Part shown: positions 53,900 through 63,800 of the stretch, in pieces
Numbering within the stretch: position 1 is the first letter of the stretch
How the letters are laid out: each line of letters starts with the position of its first letter
Origin: Paenibacillus sp. NFR01
Lineage (GTDB): Bacteria; Bacillota; Bacilli; Paenibacillales; Paenibacillaceae
Assembly (NCBI RefSeq): GCF_900111565.1
Contig: NZ_FOIK01000003.1
Location: 124,001-188,000 of the forward strand
DNA length: 64,000 nucleotides
Direction of reading: 5' to 3'
Translations under genes and position numbers: made by a program
Notes under the pieces: generated by a model
The model's input: only the letters and a program-made list of their open reading frames with translations
Told to the model about the DNA's origin: nothing
The model's database searches: none

Positions 53900-55411
53900 A
53901 TGTTTATTTTTCTGGTATTTGTCCTGTTTATCGCTATCTCGGGATTTCTGCTGATGCAACGCAAATATACGAAGGCCACGCTGTTCATGCTGCTGATGGG
54001 CTTCTCCTATTTGATTGTCATTTCCTGCATTATTATCTACATGTCCAAGGATGCGTATTATTACTACCGGCTCAAAGACTTTTTCGGGCTCAAGCAGAGC
54101 ATGCTGAACCAGCTGATGTTCCTGCCGGTGTCGCGGTTTGCGCTGATCCGCCTGCTGAACTTTTTTTCGGTCACGTTTCTTTATGCAGGCTTGTGCTCGG
54201 CGATCTATTTCGCCTTTCATGTCCGGTTCAAACGCGGAGTTCTGCTGCTGACGCTTCTTGCGGTTCCCGGTACGGTTCAAGTGCTGCTGTACGATCCCGG
54301 CATTTACACGCGCCTCTATTACTGGCTGTATCCGGCCTATCTGAGTCCGCAAGCTTTCAATGCCGCCTATGGGCATTTCCATCGCGTGACGTTTGCGGTC
54401 AACACGCTATATATCGCGGCCGGTATGCTGCTGCTGGGGTATGCGCTGTATGCCGCGCCCAAGGTCCGGCAGATTCAGAGCAATATTATGATGATTCTTC
54501 TTTCGTACCTGTCCGTGCAGGTGACGTATTACTATATCAACTACTGGTCGCCGGATGTGCTGATCAAGGTCTCGAAGGCGATGGATTTTACCCGGTACAA
54601 GCCGATCAATCTGGTCGGCAACCCGTCGATTTACAGCCTGCTGCCGTATTTGACGGGCTTCTGCCTGCTAATCAGCCTTTATAGCATCTACCGGTACACG
54701 CGAATTCAAAACAGTATCAAAAACCAGGAAGCGGTGATCTCGAAAAATATCGATTCGGCGCTTTTTACGTCGCGCGTATTCAGCCACTATATCAAAAACG
54801 AGCTGCTGGCCATCATGGCACAGACGGAATTTATCGAAGGCATGCCCGGGCAGCCGCCGGAGCTGGCAGAGGAAATTCAGGTCATCGAGCAGCGCTGCCG
54901 CAAAATTTACGACCGGCTGGATGTCATCCACCAGAAGACGCTGAAAGCCAAAGTCGAATTGGTCCCGTCTTCGCTGAATGAACTGCTGGCTAAACTCCTG
55001 GACGACCTGCAGCCGGAGCTGAAAATGGTTCAGGCGGAATACGCGCCGCCTACGCGGCCGCTCGTCATTATGGCGGATGCGTATTATTTCGCGCAGGCCG
55101 TCGGCAATATCATCGCGAATGCGGCGGATGCGCTGGAATTCGTGCCAGAGAAATCGCGCAAGCTGACGATAGAGACGGTAATCAAAAATAAGTGGGTGGA
55201 GCTGGTGATTGCCGACAACGGACCGGGCATGCCGGAGGAGCATCTGCGGCAGATCTTCCAGCCGTTTTATTCCTCCAAGCCGACGGCGACCAACTGGGGC
55301 ATGGGATTGTCGATTACGCATACGATCATTACGGCCCACGGCGGGAAAATCAGCGCCGAAAGCAAACCCGGCGAGGGCAGTGTATTCCGGATTATTATGC
55401 CGCTGTTATAG
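53900..55411 (+). CDS. Multi-pass membrane sensor histidine kinase
   Basis: The 503-residue kinase has about seven hydrophobic segments in its first ~265 residues. The phosphorylation site region is RVFSHYIKNELLAIMAQTE with H296; the SHYIKNELLA form differs from the common SHEIRTPL. The ATPase part is normal: N box NIIANAADAL, G1 IADNGPGMPEEH, G2 NWGMGLSITHTII. The ATG at 53900 follows AAGGGGAG; the longer upstream frame has no ribosome binding site. The response regulator follows 31 nt later, and the divergent genes encode a sugar transporter and a GH5 enzyme. Confidence 0.88.
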   Translation: MFIFLVFVLFIAISGFLLMQRKYTKATLFMLLMGFSYLIVISCIIIYMSKDAYYYYRLKDFFGLKQSMLNQLMFLPVSRFALIRLLNFFSVTFLYAGLCSAIYFAFHVRFKRGVLLLTLLAVPGTVQVLLYDPGIYTRLYYWLYPAYLSPQAFNAAYGHFHRVTFAVNTLYIAAGMLLLGYALYAAPKVRQIQSNIMMILLSYLSVQVTYYYINYWSPDVLIKVSKAMDFTRYKPINLVGNPSIYSLLPYLTGFCLLISLYSIYRYTRIQNSIKNQEAVISKNIDSALFTSRVFSHYIKNELLAIMAQTEFIEGMPGQPPELAEEIQVIEQRCRKIYDRLDVIHQKTLKAKVELVPSSLNELLAKLLDDLQPELKMVQAEYAPPTRPLVIMADAYYFAQAVGNIIANAADALEFVPEKSRKLTIETVIKNKWVELVIADNGPGMPEEHLRQIFQPFYSSKPTATNWGMGLSITHTIITAHGGKISAESKPGEGSVFRIIMPLL

Positions 55412-55442
55412 GGTAAAGAGACCGAAGAGGGGAGAGAGGAAC

Positions 55443-56144
55443 ATGCAGAAACCGGTCATCAAGGTGCTGATTGTCGAAGACGACGCGCTGATTGCCAAGC
55501 GGTATCAGATGATTTTGTCGCGGGACGAGGAGATCGAGTGGGCGGGCACCGCGCTTAGCGGATATGAAGGAACGATGCTCGCCGCATTAAATAAACCGGA
55601 TATCGTGCTGATGGATGTAGAGCTGGAGGACAAGGAAGCGGGCCTGCGGGCGACCGCGGAGATTCTCAACTATATGCCCGAGGTCAAGGTGGTCATGCTG
55701 ACGGTTTGCGAGACCGACGACACGGTGTTTCGGGCGTTTGAACTGGGGGCAACCAATTATCTGCTGAAAAATATGCCCGCGGACGCCATCCTGGAAGCGG
55801 TGAAGGACGCGTATTACGACCGCTCCTCGCTGCATTCGAACATCGCCGGCAAAATCCGCCGCGAGTTCAAACGGATCAAGAAGACGGAGGATAGCCTGCT
55901 GCATAATTTCTATATCATTACGCAGCTGACGCCGACCGAGCTGGAGGTTCTGGAGCTGCTGATGAAGGACTACACCCGCCAGGAGATTTGCCAGCTGCGG
56001 CATGTCGAGCCTTCCACGCTGAAGACGCAGATTAACAGCATCCTGAAGAAGTTTGGCAAAAACAGCGTGCAGGATATCGTGCCCGTCCTGCGTGAGCTGC
56101 ATATTCCGGAGATTCTGGCCCAGCGCAAAGGCAAGCCGGGCTGA
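55443..56144 (+). CDS. Response regulator with LuxR/NarL-type HTH
   Basis: The receiver has VEDDALIAKRYQMIL, phospho-acceptor D58 in IVLMDVE, and K in YLLKNMPAD. A helix-turn-helix follows near residue 160 (LTPTELEVLELLMKDYTRQE, then STLKTQINSILKKFGKNSVQ). The start follows GAGAGGAAC. It forms a pair with the kinase upstream. Control of the divergent sugar ABC-GH5 operon is inferred from gene order. Confidence 0.9.
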   Translation: MQKPVIKVLIVEDDALIAKRYQMILSRDEEIEWAGTALSGYEGTMLAALNKPDIVLMDVELEDKEAGLRATAEILNYMPEVKVVMLTVCETDDTVFRAFELGATNYLLKNMPADAILEAVKDAYYDRSSLHSNIAGKIRREFKRIKKTEDSLLHNFYIITQLTPTELEVLELLMKDYTRQEICQLRHVEPSTLKTQINSILKKFGKNSVQDIVPVLRELHIPEILAQRKGKPG

Positions 56145-56171
56145 GGGCAGACGCATTATGCTGCGCCAGCC

Positions 56172-57071
56172 TTACGTAATCAGCGTCAGCTTCTCCGGAT
56201 TGGTGATGAGATACACGGCGCGGACCGCTTCAAATTGCTCATCCGGCTCCAGCACGATCGCGATCGGCGGTTTGCCGTCCCGGACGAGCAGCAGTCCGCG
56301 CTGCCCGCTGATCTCGGCCGGGCGCAGCTCGCCGGTCAGCGAGCCCTTCCGGTGAATGCCGGCCAGGAAGGCGAAGACGCGTTTGCGGCTGAGGATCGGG
56401 TTCAGCGCCGAGCGGACGATGCCGCCTCCGTCGCCGAGCAGAACGGCGTCATCGGTTAGCAGCGGGATAAACGATTCAATTCTGCCGCTGCCCAGCGCTT
56501 GGGCGAAAGATTGAAGGAATGCCTCCATCTTGGCGTCCAATGACGCCTCGCCTTCCTCCGGCTCCGGCCGATGGCCGAGCTTGGCGGCAGCCCGGCTGAA
56601 GATTTTGCGGCAGGCGGCTTCCGTCTTATTCAGCGCCGCGGCAATGTCGGCGTATTCGTAGCCGAGCGATTCACGCAGGACGAAGACCGCACGCTCCTGC
56701 GGCGTGCAGTTCTGCAGCAGGACAAGCAGCGCATAGCCGAGCCGCTCGCGCCGGAGCATCCGGTTCAGCGGCTGTTCCGCGTCGTCCAGCTGGATGATCG
56801 GCTCCGGCAGCCACTGGCCGGGATAGTTCTCCCGCCGGCGCGGCGCGGCTTTCATCATGTTGAGCGCGCGGTTGGTGAGCATTTTCACGAGATACGCTTT
56901 GGGATGTTCCAGCTCCAGGCCGTCCTGACGGCTGACGGAGACGAATACATCCTGCACGGCATCCTCCGCTTCCGTCATTGAGCCGAGCATCCGGTAGGCG
57001 ATGGACAGCAGCAGCCCCTTATATTCGCGGTACAGCTCGTCGACGGCGCTCGCTTGTTCAGCGGTCTTCAT
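56172..57071 (-). CDS. sigJ: SigJ-type ECF RNA polymerase sigma factor
   Basis: The 299-residue protein has ECF sigma region 2 (YKGLLLSIAYRMLGSMTEAE, AEDAVQDVFVSVSRQ) and region 4 (LQNCTPQERAVFVLRESLGY, EYADIAAALNKTEAACRKIF). A SnoaL-like C-terminal domain follows from about 190 (SFAQALGSGRIESFIPLLTD, DAVLLGDGGG). This is the SigJ/ECF41 layout, where the C-terminal domain modulates activity in place of an anti-sigma factor. The ATG at 57071 follows GGAGG by 9 nt. ECF41 genes usually sit beside a carboxymuconolactone decarboxylase-like gene, as here. Confidence 0.92.
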   Translation of the reverse strand: MKTAEQASAVDELYREYKGLLLSIAYRMLGSMTEAEDAVQDVFVSVSRQDGLELEHPKAYLVKMLTNRALNMMKAAPRRRENYPGQWLPEPIIQLDDAEQPLNRMLRRERLGYALLVLLQNCTPQERAVFVLRESLGYEYADIAAALNKTEAACRKIFSRAAAKLGHRPEPEEGEASLDAKMEAFLQSFAQALGSGRIESFIPLLTDDAVLLGDGGGIVRSALNPILSRKRVFAFLAGIHRKGSLTGELRPAEISGQRGLLLVRDGKPPIAIVLEPDEQFEAVRAVYLITNPEKLTLIT

Positions 57072-57127
57072 CACGCATGACCTCCAGTAGGTAGGAATGT
57101 CTTTATCATAGCCAGTTAACGCCAAAG

Positions 57128-57151
57128 AAACCACCCCATCCGTGGTGGTTT
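57128..57151 (-). terminator. Terminator of the AhpD-like gene
   Basis: AAACCACC and GGTGGTTT form an 8-bp stem. It lies between the AhpD-like gene and sigJ, so the two are probably transcribed separately or with partial readthrough. Confidence 0.65.
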
Positions 57152-57164
57152 GACTTTGGATGGC

Positions 57165-57614
57165 TTAGTTGTCGAAGCAGCCGGGGAACATGCCGGTCGA
57201 GATGGCCAGCCGGTTCCAGCTGTTGATGGCATTGATCGTAATGATCAGCGCGACATAGTCGCTTTCGCTGAAATGCTTGCGCGCTTCCTCGTAGACGGCT
57301 TCCGGTACGCCGGCATCGGCGATGCGGGTTACGGCTTCGGTCAGCGCCAGCGCGGCGCGTTCCTTCTCGGTGAACACCGGCGATTCGCGCCAGACCACGA
57401 CGAGCGCCAGACGTTCCTCGCTTTCGCCCATTTTGCGCAGATCCTTGATATGCATGTCGACGCAGAAGGCGCAGCCGTTGATTTGCGAGGCTCTGATTTT
57501 CACCAATTCGAACAATACCGGATCCAGCCCCATTTTCGTGGCGGCATCCTCCAGCTTGGCAAGGGCCTGATAGGCGGCCGGATTGGCTTTGCGATGGTCT
57601 ATGCGAAGTTTCAT
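57165..57614 (-). CDS. Carboxymuconolactone decarboxylase/AhpD-like protein
   Basis: The 149-residue protein has the AhpD-type active motif INGCAFCVDMHIKDLRKMGE with both cysteines of CxxC and the nearby histidine. LFELVKIRASQ precedes and AWNRLAIST-type sequence (NSWNRLAISTGM) ends it. Such proteins are peroxidase-like or disulfide reductases. GGAGGAATTTATC precedes the ATG. It is the usual partner and target of ECF41/SigJ sigma factors, and the sigJ gene follows. Confidence 0.92.
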   Translation of the reverse strand: MKLRIDHRKANPAAYQALAKLEDAATKMGLDPVLFELVKIRASQINGCAFCVDMHIKDLRKMGESEERLALVVVWRESPVFTEKERAALALTEAVTRIADAGVPEAVYEEARKHFSESDYVALIITINAINSWNRLAISTGMFPGCFDN

Positions 57615-57709
57615 GATAAATTCCTCCAATAAAGGTTGATGTTTTTTACGCTATCTAAGACAATCGGCGTTCCGGTTTTGTGACAGGTTTCATGAAAATA
57701 TTTTTTCTT

Positions 57710-57738
57710 TTGCAAAAAATACGCCGGATCCGTATAAT
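57710..57738 (+). promoter_or_regulatory. Promoter of the cupin gene
   Basis: TTGCAA (57710-57715), 17 bp, TATAAT (57733-57738) is a strong SigA promoter, 46 bp before the cupin ATG. Confidence 0.8.
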
Positions 57739-57783
57739 TATCCGAAATAGAGCGGGATACGGTGGATAAGGAGCGGATGGGCA

Positions 57784-58125
57784 ATGAAGATCAGCAAGGC
57801 GAATGCCCCGCATTATATATGGGGAGAGCAATGCGACGGCTGGCGGCTCGTGCAGCAGCCTCACTTAAGCGTCATTCATGAGCGGATGCCGGGCGGAACA
57901 GCGGAAGTGAAGCATTATCATGAACGTGCGGAGCAGTTTTTCTTTATTCTTTCGGGGACAGCCGCGATGGAGATTGCAGGCGAGACCGTGGAGCTGCACG
58001 CGCAGGAGGGGGTTTCGATTTTGCCGGGGGTGCCGCACCGGATGTACAACCCTACGGAGCAGGATGTAGAGTTCATGGTCATCTCCTCTCCGGCCAGCAG
58101 CGGGGACCGGGTGCTTGCAGATTAA
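57784..58125 (+). CDS. Small cupin domain protein
   Basis: The 113-residue single-domain cupin has metal-ligand motif 1 in VKHYHERAEQFFFILSG (HxH-x4-E type) and motif 2 in GVPHRMYNPT, separated by the usual EGVSILPG turn. Cupins of this size bind a divalent metal; many are isomerases or dioxygenases, others bind ligands. No partner gene suggests a substrate. Confidence 0.87.
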   Translation: MKISKANAPHYIWGEQCDGWRLVQQPHLSVIHERMPGGTAEVKHYHERAEQFFFILSGTAAMEIAGETVELHAQEGVSILPGVPHRMYNPTEQDVEFMVISSPASSGDRVLAD

Positions 58126-58210
58126 TGCGGCGCTAATAATGCCTAAATATATCGTTAACATTTCGCTGGTATGCTGTAAGAAAATTGAGCAAAGAGGAGC
58201 AGGATTAACC

Positions 58211-58456
58211 ATGCTAACCATGCAAAAGCAAGACTCGCCGCTGCCGGCCGAGTTCCGGATCAGTGCCAGCGAGACCATGCAGAATAAATTGCTTTACCAA
58301 ATCCATACCGGACAGTTTGGAGACCGTGAGCTGGCCCACTTACAGAAGGCATGCTACAAGGAGCTGCATCAGCTGCGTTCTGAACTGGACGTACTGCTGG
58401 ACGAGCTGCGTTTGATCGTAAGCGGCGGCAAAAAGAGGGAGGCACTCGCAGCGTAA
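58211..58456 (+). CDS. Small conserved-type hypothetical protein
   Basis: Eighty-one residues, mostly polar and helical, with no recognised family. The C-terminal half (ELHQLRSELDVLLDELRLIV) has heptad leucines and may form a coiled coil. The ATG at 58211 has AGGAG about 10 nt upstream. It is monocistronic, with a terminator overlapping the stop. The function is unknown. Confidence 0.6.
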   Translation: MLTMQKQDSPLPAEFRISASETMQNKLLYQIHTGQFGDRELAHLQKACYKELHQLRSELDVLLDELRLIVSGGKKREALAA

Positions 58457-58476
58457 GCGGCGGGCGCCTCTTTTTT
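58430..58476 (+). terminator. Terminator overlapping the end of the small gene
   Basis: AAAAAGAGG (58430-58438) pairs with CCTCTTTTT (58467-58475); the stem begins within the last codons of the gene. Confidence 0.8.
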
Positions 58477-58510
58477 GATATAATGAAGGAAAAAACGAGG
58501 AGCGCCCGGG

Positions 58511-59176
58511 ATGGAAAAAACGATCGTCGAGAAGTTAAATTTGCAAAAATACAATAAAGCTGCGGTGCTTCATCATCCGGAAGGAGAAGAATGGCTTGGC
58601 GGTTTGGCCGCTTACGACACGGAGCTTCTGTCGCCTGGCTATGATCTGATTTTTGCCTTTGCACTGGATATGGAGGCGATGCAGGCCATCGTCGGTCGGG
58701 TGCTCTCTGGCGATTATTTGGCTAAGGGCGGTTATCTTTATGTCGCATATCCCAAAAAGGGGAATAAGGTTTATCCCACCTATATTCACCGGGATCAGCT
58801 GTTTGCCGGTTTGGGGGCGGATGAGGAGAGCGGCTATATCGGGGCAAGCACCTTAAAATTTTCGCGGATGGTCGGGATGAATGATGTTTTTACCGTGGTG
58901 GGCCTTAAGGAAGAGGCGAAAAAGAGCGCTGCCTCTGGAAAGCCCAGCCAGCGTGTGGACGACTACGTGGCGCTGATCCCCGCGATTGAGAGTGATCTGC
59001 AGGACAGGCCGCAGGCCCTGGCCTTCTACCGGACGCTGACGCCGGGTTACCGGAAGGATTGGGCGCGTTACGTATACAGCGCGGTGCAGGAGGAGACCCG
59101 GGACAACCGGCGGGAAGAAATGAAGGAAGCGCTGGAAGCGGGATTCAAGAACATTACCTTGTACCGGAACCGATAA
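58511..59176 (+). CDS. YdeI/OmpD-associated domain protein
   Basis: The 221-residue protein ends in a YdeI-type domain (LTPGYRKDWARYVYSAVQEE to the C-terminus). The N-terminal half (VLHHPEGEEWLGGLAAYDTE, DLIFAFALDM) resembles DUF3052-like or related small domains. The ATG follows GAGGAGCG closely. It is a relative of the protein at 16965 in its C-terminal part. The molecular role is unknown. Confidence 0.75.
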   Translation: MEKTIVEKLNLQKYNKAAVLHHPEGEEWLGGLAAYDTELLSPGYDLIFAFALDMEAMQAIVGRVLSGDYLAKGGYLYVAYPKKGNKVYPTYIHRDQLFAGLGADEESGYIGASTLKFSRMVGMNDVFTVVGLKEEAKKSAASGKPSQRVDDYVALIPAIESDLQDRPQALAFYRTLTPGYRKDWARYVYSAVQEETRDNRREEMKEALEAGFKNITLYRNR

Positions 59177-59214
59177 GAATCGCGATTACGAATAGCAAAT
59201 TGCCTATATAGACG

Positions 59215-59249
59215 GCCTTGATCCTGATTTTGCAGGACAAGGCTTTTTT
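59215..59249 (+). terminator. Terminator before the NAGPA-domain gene
   Basis: GCCTTG-TCCTG pairs with CAGGA-CAAGGC (one bulged A) around ATTTTG, followed by T6. Confidence 0.85.
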
Positions 59250-59349
59250 GTTGTCCGCGGAATCCGGTTCTTCTTCATTTAAAAATAGCTGCGATTTTTC
59301 CGATAGAAGTAATGACAACCATAATTCGCCAAAGGAGATTTATATTCAA

Positions 59350-60576
59350 ATGATGCAGCAACAGAAACGGAAACAGCAGCTTAACCTGAAGGAGGAGCAC
59401 CGCAGCGGCATGGGACAACCTCAACTACGGTGGCGAAAGGCGCTGGCGCTGGGCGGCGCCTGCATGCTTGCGCTGAGCCTCATGGTGAACCCGGCCTATG
59501 CGGCGGCTCCGGCATCCAAAATGGCTGTACGGATGGACAATCAGAGCCGGAGCTTCGTGCCGATCCGCTTTCTGAGCGGATTTGCCGGCATTTCGCTCAG
59601 TGCGGATGCCGCAACCAAGCAAATTACCGTCGTGAAGGAAGATCAACGTTTGACGCTCACGGTCGGCAGCCTGACGGCTCTTGTCAACGGCAGTCCGGTT
59701 AAACTCACCGCGGCGCCGTATACTGCGGAGGGCGTGACCTATGTGCCGATTGGATTTATCGCCGGGCAGCTCCATCTGGCGTTGACATGGAACGGTGAAA
59801 CCTCCTCGGTAACGATAGCCTCAGGGGATGTATCGGCAGATTTGCCTGTAGCGCAGGGGATTCAAGACCTGTCGGCCACCAAACCGGTGGAAAGCGGGGC
59901 CCGTTCCTTCAAAGTAGGCGCACAGACCTTCCGGACCAACATCGTAACGGTATCGCTGCTGCATCCGAAGGTTCATCTGGGAGTAGCGCTCGCGCAAGGC
60001 ACCGTCGGCAGCGTACAGGAATTAAAATCGATTGCCATGCAAAACAAGGCGGTTGTGGCGATTAACGGCACATTTTTCGATGCCTATACCAAAGATTCCT
60101 ATAAAGCGCCTTACGGATATATCGCCAGCGGAGGCAAGCTGCTGAAGAACAGCCCCGGCGATAAAAGGGCTACTTTTACATACAACAGCAATGGACTGGC
60201 CGAACTGGTTCCCGGCTTCGATTTCAAGGGACGTTTTGATACAGGAAAGGTAGAGGGCGCATTGCAGGCCGGCCCGCGCCTGCTGGTGGACGGCAAGGTG
60301 GCGATCAACGTTCAAGAAGAAGGCTTCCGCGATCCGAAGATCCTGACCGGCGGCGGCGCGAGAAGCGCACTTGGCCTTACGAAAGACCATAAGCTCATTC
60401 TTCTGACCACCGGAGGGGCGACGATTCCGCAGCTGGCACAGATCATGAAACAGGCTGGCGCTTACCAGGCTATGAATCTCGACGGGGGCGCTTCCAGCGG
60501 CCTCTATTATAATGGGAAGTACCTGACCACGCCGGGCCGCCTGATCAGCAACGCAATCATCGTTACGCTGAAATAA
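59350..60576 (+). CDS. Secreted copper-amine-oxidase-N/NAGPA (phosphodiester glycosidase) domain protein
   Basis: A ~50-residue N-terminus ends in a signal peptide (ACMLALSLMVNPAYAAAP). It is followed by a copper-amine-oxidase-type N domain (about 55-155: SFVPIRFLSGFAGISLS, TYVPIGFIAGQL) and a phosphodiester glycosidase domain (about 190-408: KAVVAINGTFFDAY, GGGARSALGLTKDHKLILL, YQAMNLDGGASSGLYYNG). The first domain is a wall/ligand module common in Paenibacillus exoproteins; the second may cleave sugar-phosphodiesters such as those in wall polymers. AAAGGAGA lies 11 nt before the ATG; a terminator blocks the longer frame. Confidence 0.88.
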   Translation: MMQQQKRKQQLNLKEEHRSGMGQPQLRWRKALALGGACMLALSLMVNPAYAAAPASKMAVRMDNQSRSFVPIRFLSGFAGISLSADAATKQITVVKEDQRLTLTVGSLTALVNGSPVKLTAAPYTAEGVTYVPIGFIAGQLHLALTWNGETSSVTIASGDVSADLPVAQGIQDLSATKPVESGARSFKVGAQTFRTNIVTVSLLHPKVHLGVALAQGTVGSVQELKSIAMQNKAVVAINGTFFDAYTKDSYKAPYGYIASGGKLLKNSPGDKRATFTYNSNGLAELVPGFDFKGRFDTGKVEGALQAGPRLLVDGKVAINVQEEGFRDPKILTGGGARSALGLTKDHKLILLTTGGATIPQLAQIMKQAGAYQAMNLDGGASSGLYYNGKYLTTPGRLISNAIIVTLK

Positions 60577-60600
60577 AGCTGATCCCCATTCTGCTGTCTT

Positions 60601-60632
60601 ATCACTATGCCTTAGGGCATAGTGATTTTTTT
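60601..60632 (+). terminator. Terminator of the NAGPA-domain gene
   Basis: ATCACTATGCC and GGCATAGTGAT form an 11-bp stem with a short loop, followed by T7. Confidence 0.92.
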
Positions 60633-60665
60633 AATTGCTTATTTCTATTTTCACAATAAAATCTC

Positions 60666-60758
60666 TTGTTCCCGGATTGATAGACTCTTATAATTAGGAC
60701 TAAAGGCGTAGAGGAAGCAATTTCCAAGTCAAAAATCGAAAAATTTAGCTATTCCTCT
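60666..60758 (+). promoter_or_regulatory. Promoter and structured leader of the adhesin gene
   Basis: TTGTTC (60666-60671), 17 bp, TATAAT (60689-60694) is a promoter. About 15 nt later the leader holds AGAGGAA (60710-60716), which can pair with TTCCTCT (60752-60758). The untranslated leader is ~130 nt. No known riboswitch class was recognised. Confidence 0.6.
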
Positions 60759-60830
60759 GGAAATAAAAGTTGGAATATCTGCTCCTAATTAGATCCTATT
60801 GAATTATCTATCAGCTGACGGAGAGGAAGG

Positions 60831-63800
60831 ATGTTATTGTTCAAGAAAAAACAACACGCTTGGAAGCGGAGAATCAGCCTGGGTATGGTGGCCGTGATGC
60901 TGCTCGTGCAATGGGTGTACGGGTTCGGGATCTTCAACCGGGTAAATGCGGGTGCGATCCAGGATAACATTATTACGAGTGTATCCATGGCTGTTTACGA
61001 CAGCAAGGGTGCGCTGGTGACGGATAATGTGTACGGCCAGACGGACAAGGTACAATTGACCTATAACTGGTCGGTGTCGGAAGCAACCTATGAAGGCGAT
61101 ACCTATTCCTTCGATTTGCCGGAGCAGTTCTATTTGGCCAGCAGCATTGACCCTAAGCCGCTCGTGTTCGACGGCGAATCGGTGGGTACGTTTAAGGTCA
61201 CCAAAGGGACGCCCAACCGCGTAGATATGACCTTTAACGAAAAGGTGGAGCAGCTGTTCGACGTGCACGGCTCGCTGACGATCAACACCCAGTTCTACAA
61301 AGAGAAGCTCACTAAAGAAATCCAGCAGGTTATTACATTTCCGATCCAATCCGGCGACTTGAACGTTACCGTCGAGTTCAGGCCGGATATACCTTCGACC
61401 ATTGCCAAAGCAGGGAAGCCTAGCGGATCCAATAAAGACGGCTATAACGCCCAGCAGATCGACTGGACGGTGGATGTCAACAAGAAGCTGGAGAACATCG
61501 AGAGCGCGGTTGTGAAAGACACGCTTCCAACTGGACTGACCTTCGCCGATCCGCTGGGTGTAAAAGTCTATAAGCTCAATGAGAAGCTGGACGGAAGCGT
61601 GACGGAGGGAGCATTGGTTGCGGCTAGCGAATATACGGCCGATGCCTCCGGCGGAGTGTTGACCGTCGCGTTTAATAACAGCATCTCTGAAGCGTACCGG
61701 GTAGCCTTTTCCACGCCGATTACAGACCGGTCCAAGAGCAGCTTCACGAATAACGCGTCGTTTGATGGAAAAGAGCTAGCCAGCCCTGCAACAACCTCGG
61801 CGACGGTCAACGTAACCCGCGGAGCACGGCTTGCCAAGAATGCAGTTTCGACAAGCGGCGCCGAAGGCACGGTGAACTGGGAGATCAATTTCAACTATGG
61901 GGAAGATACGCTGAGTCTGGCCGACGCCTATGTCTCCGACTTGTTCTCGGACAATTCGGTACTTTTGGAAGATTCGGTTGAAGTGTATCCGGTCTCCTTT
62001 GCCAGCAGCACATCCGGTACACTTGGCGCTAAGCTGACGGACGGCTATACGGTATCCGCGCTGACGGCCACAGGACAAAAGGGCTTCAAGCTGAGCTTTG
62101 ACGACGGCATTTCAAAGGCCTACAAGATCAAATACAAAACCAAAGCCGTAAACCGCGTAACTGCCGACTTAAGTGTTGCCAACACGGTAACGTCCAGTAC
62201 CTATTCCAGTTCCAAAACCGCGACGATTAACCAGGTTGTGCTGAACAAAACCCGGGGCAACGTCGACTATGCGGCCCACACTGTTGCCTGGTCTGTCTAT
62301 ATGAACGGGGACCGGTACGAGATGGAGAACGTAAAGCTTGACGATACCTTCACCAATGAAGGGCTCAAGCTGCAAACGGGCACGCTCACGATCAAGCGGA
62401 ACGACGGAACTCCATTAGTGAAAAATACACATTATACGGTAACAGAGACGGTCTACAAGGGATTTACCTTGACGTTCCTCCAACCGGTTAATGAACCGTA
62501 TACGATCACTTATACGACGGATTATAATAACGATTGGCTCAATCCGGGCTGGCTTACCCAAACGCCATCTTATGTGAATGTGGCGAAGCTAAGCTGGAAT
62601 GACCCGGCCACGCCGGGGACTACGAAGACGATTACCGACAACGATACGTTTAATCCGCGCGATGAGGTCAAGAATAACGGCTATAAATCGGGCAGCTATA
62701 ACCCCGCGGACAAGACCATTACCTGGACGGTGGGCATCAACTACAACAGCAAAACGATTGCCAAGCCGGTCGTGAAGGACACGCTGCAAGGCGATCAGGA
62801 ATATGTGGCGGATTCGCTGGCTGTCTACCCGATGAGCATCTCTGCGGACGGTAAATCGACGGCGGGCAGCACCGCAACGACAAAGCATTACACGGCAACA
62901 TACAACAGTACAACAAAACTGCTGCAGGTTGTGTTCGACGAGGCCATCAGCGAGCCTTACGTTATCGTCTACAAAACAACCTTGGCCGGGAAGCTCATGG
63001 AGACCTCCCAAATCAACAATACAGCCAAAGTCTATGATGATGCCGCGGCGGTATCCCGGGACCTTAATGCGAATGTAACCATCCCGAAGGCCGGCCAATA
63101 TGTGGCGAAGACCGGGAAGCAGAGCGACAAGAAGATTAACTGGGCGCTGTCGATCAATGCCAACCAGTCTTATATTACCGGTATGAAGATCATGGATACG
63201 CCAAGCCCAAACCAGATTCTGATTCAGGATTCATTCCATCTTTATAACGCGTCTGTAGACACCGGCGGCAATGTAACGCCCGGTTCGGAGCTGGCGAAAG
63301 GCACTGATTATGATTTGACGATTACGACAGACGCCGATACCGGCCAGCAGCAGTTCGTGCTTGAATTCAAAAAACCAATCGAGAAGCCGTACATGTTAAA
63401 CTACGACTCGCTGATTGTCGCCAACAACGGGGATAAAGTTTCGAATCACGTTGAAATTGCCGGGTACAACACGAAGACGATCACGAAGACGCAGGAGCAG
63501 GAGATCACGGTAGCCTTGTCCAGCGCGGACGGCGTCGGCACGGGTACCCAAAAGCAATTGACGCTTGTGAAGACCGATAGCGCAGATACCTCCAAAAAGC
63601 TGGAAGGCGCCGTTTTTGCCCTGTACCGGACCTCCGGCTCGGAAGAAATCAAATGGGGCGAGGTCACTACAGATGTGTACGGCACGGCGACCTTCAAGAA
63701 GCTCTGGCCGGGCAGCTACAAGCTTCAGGAGGTCAAGGCTCCCGAAGGGTATCAGCTGGACTCCGCGAAAAAGACAGTTACTTTCAATTCCAGCACCGAA

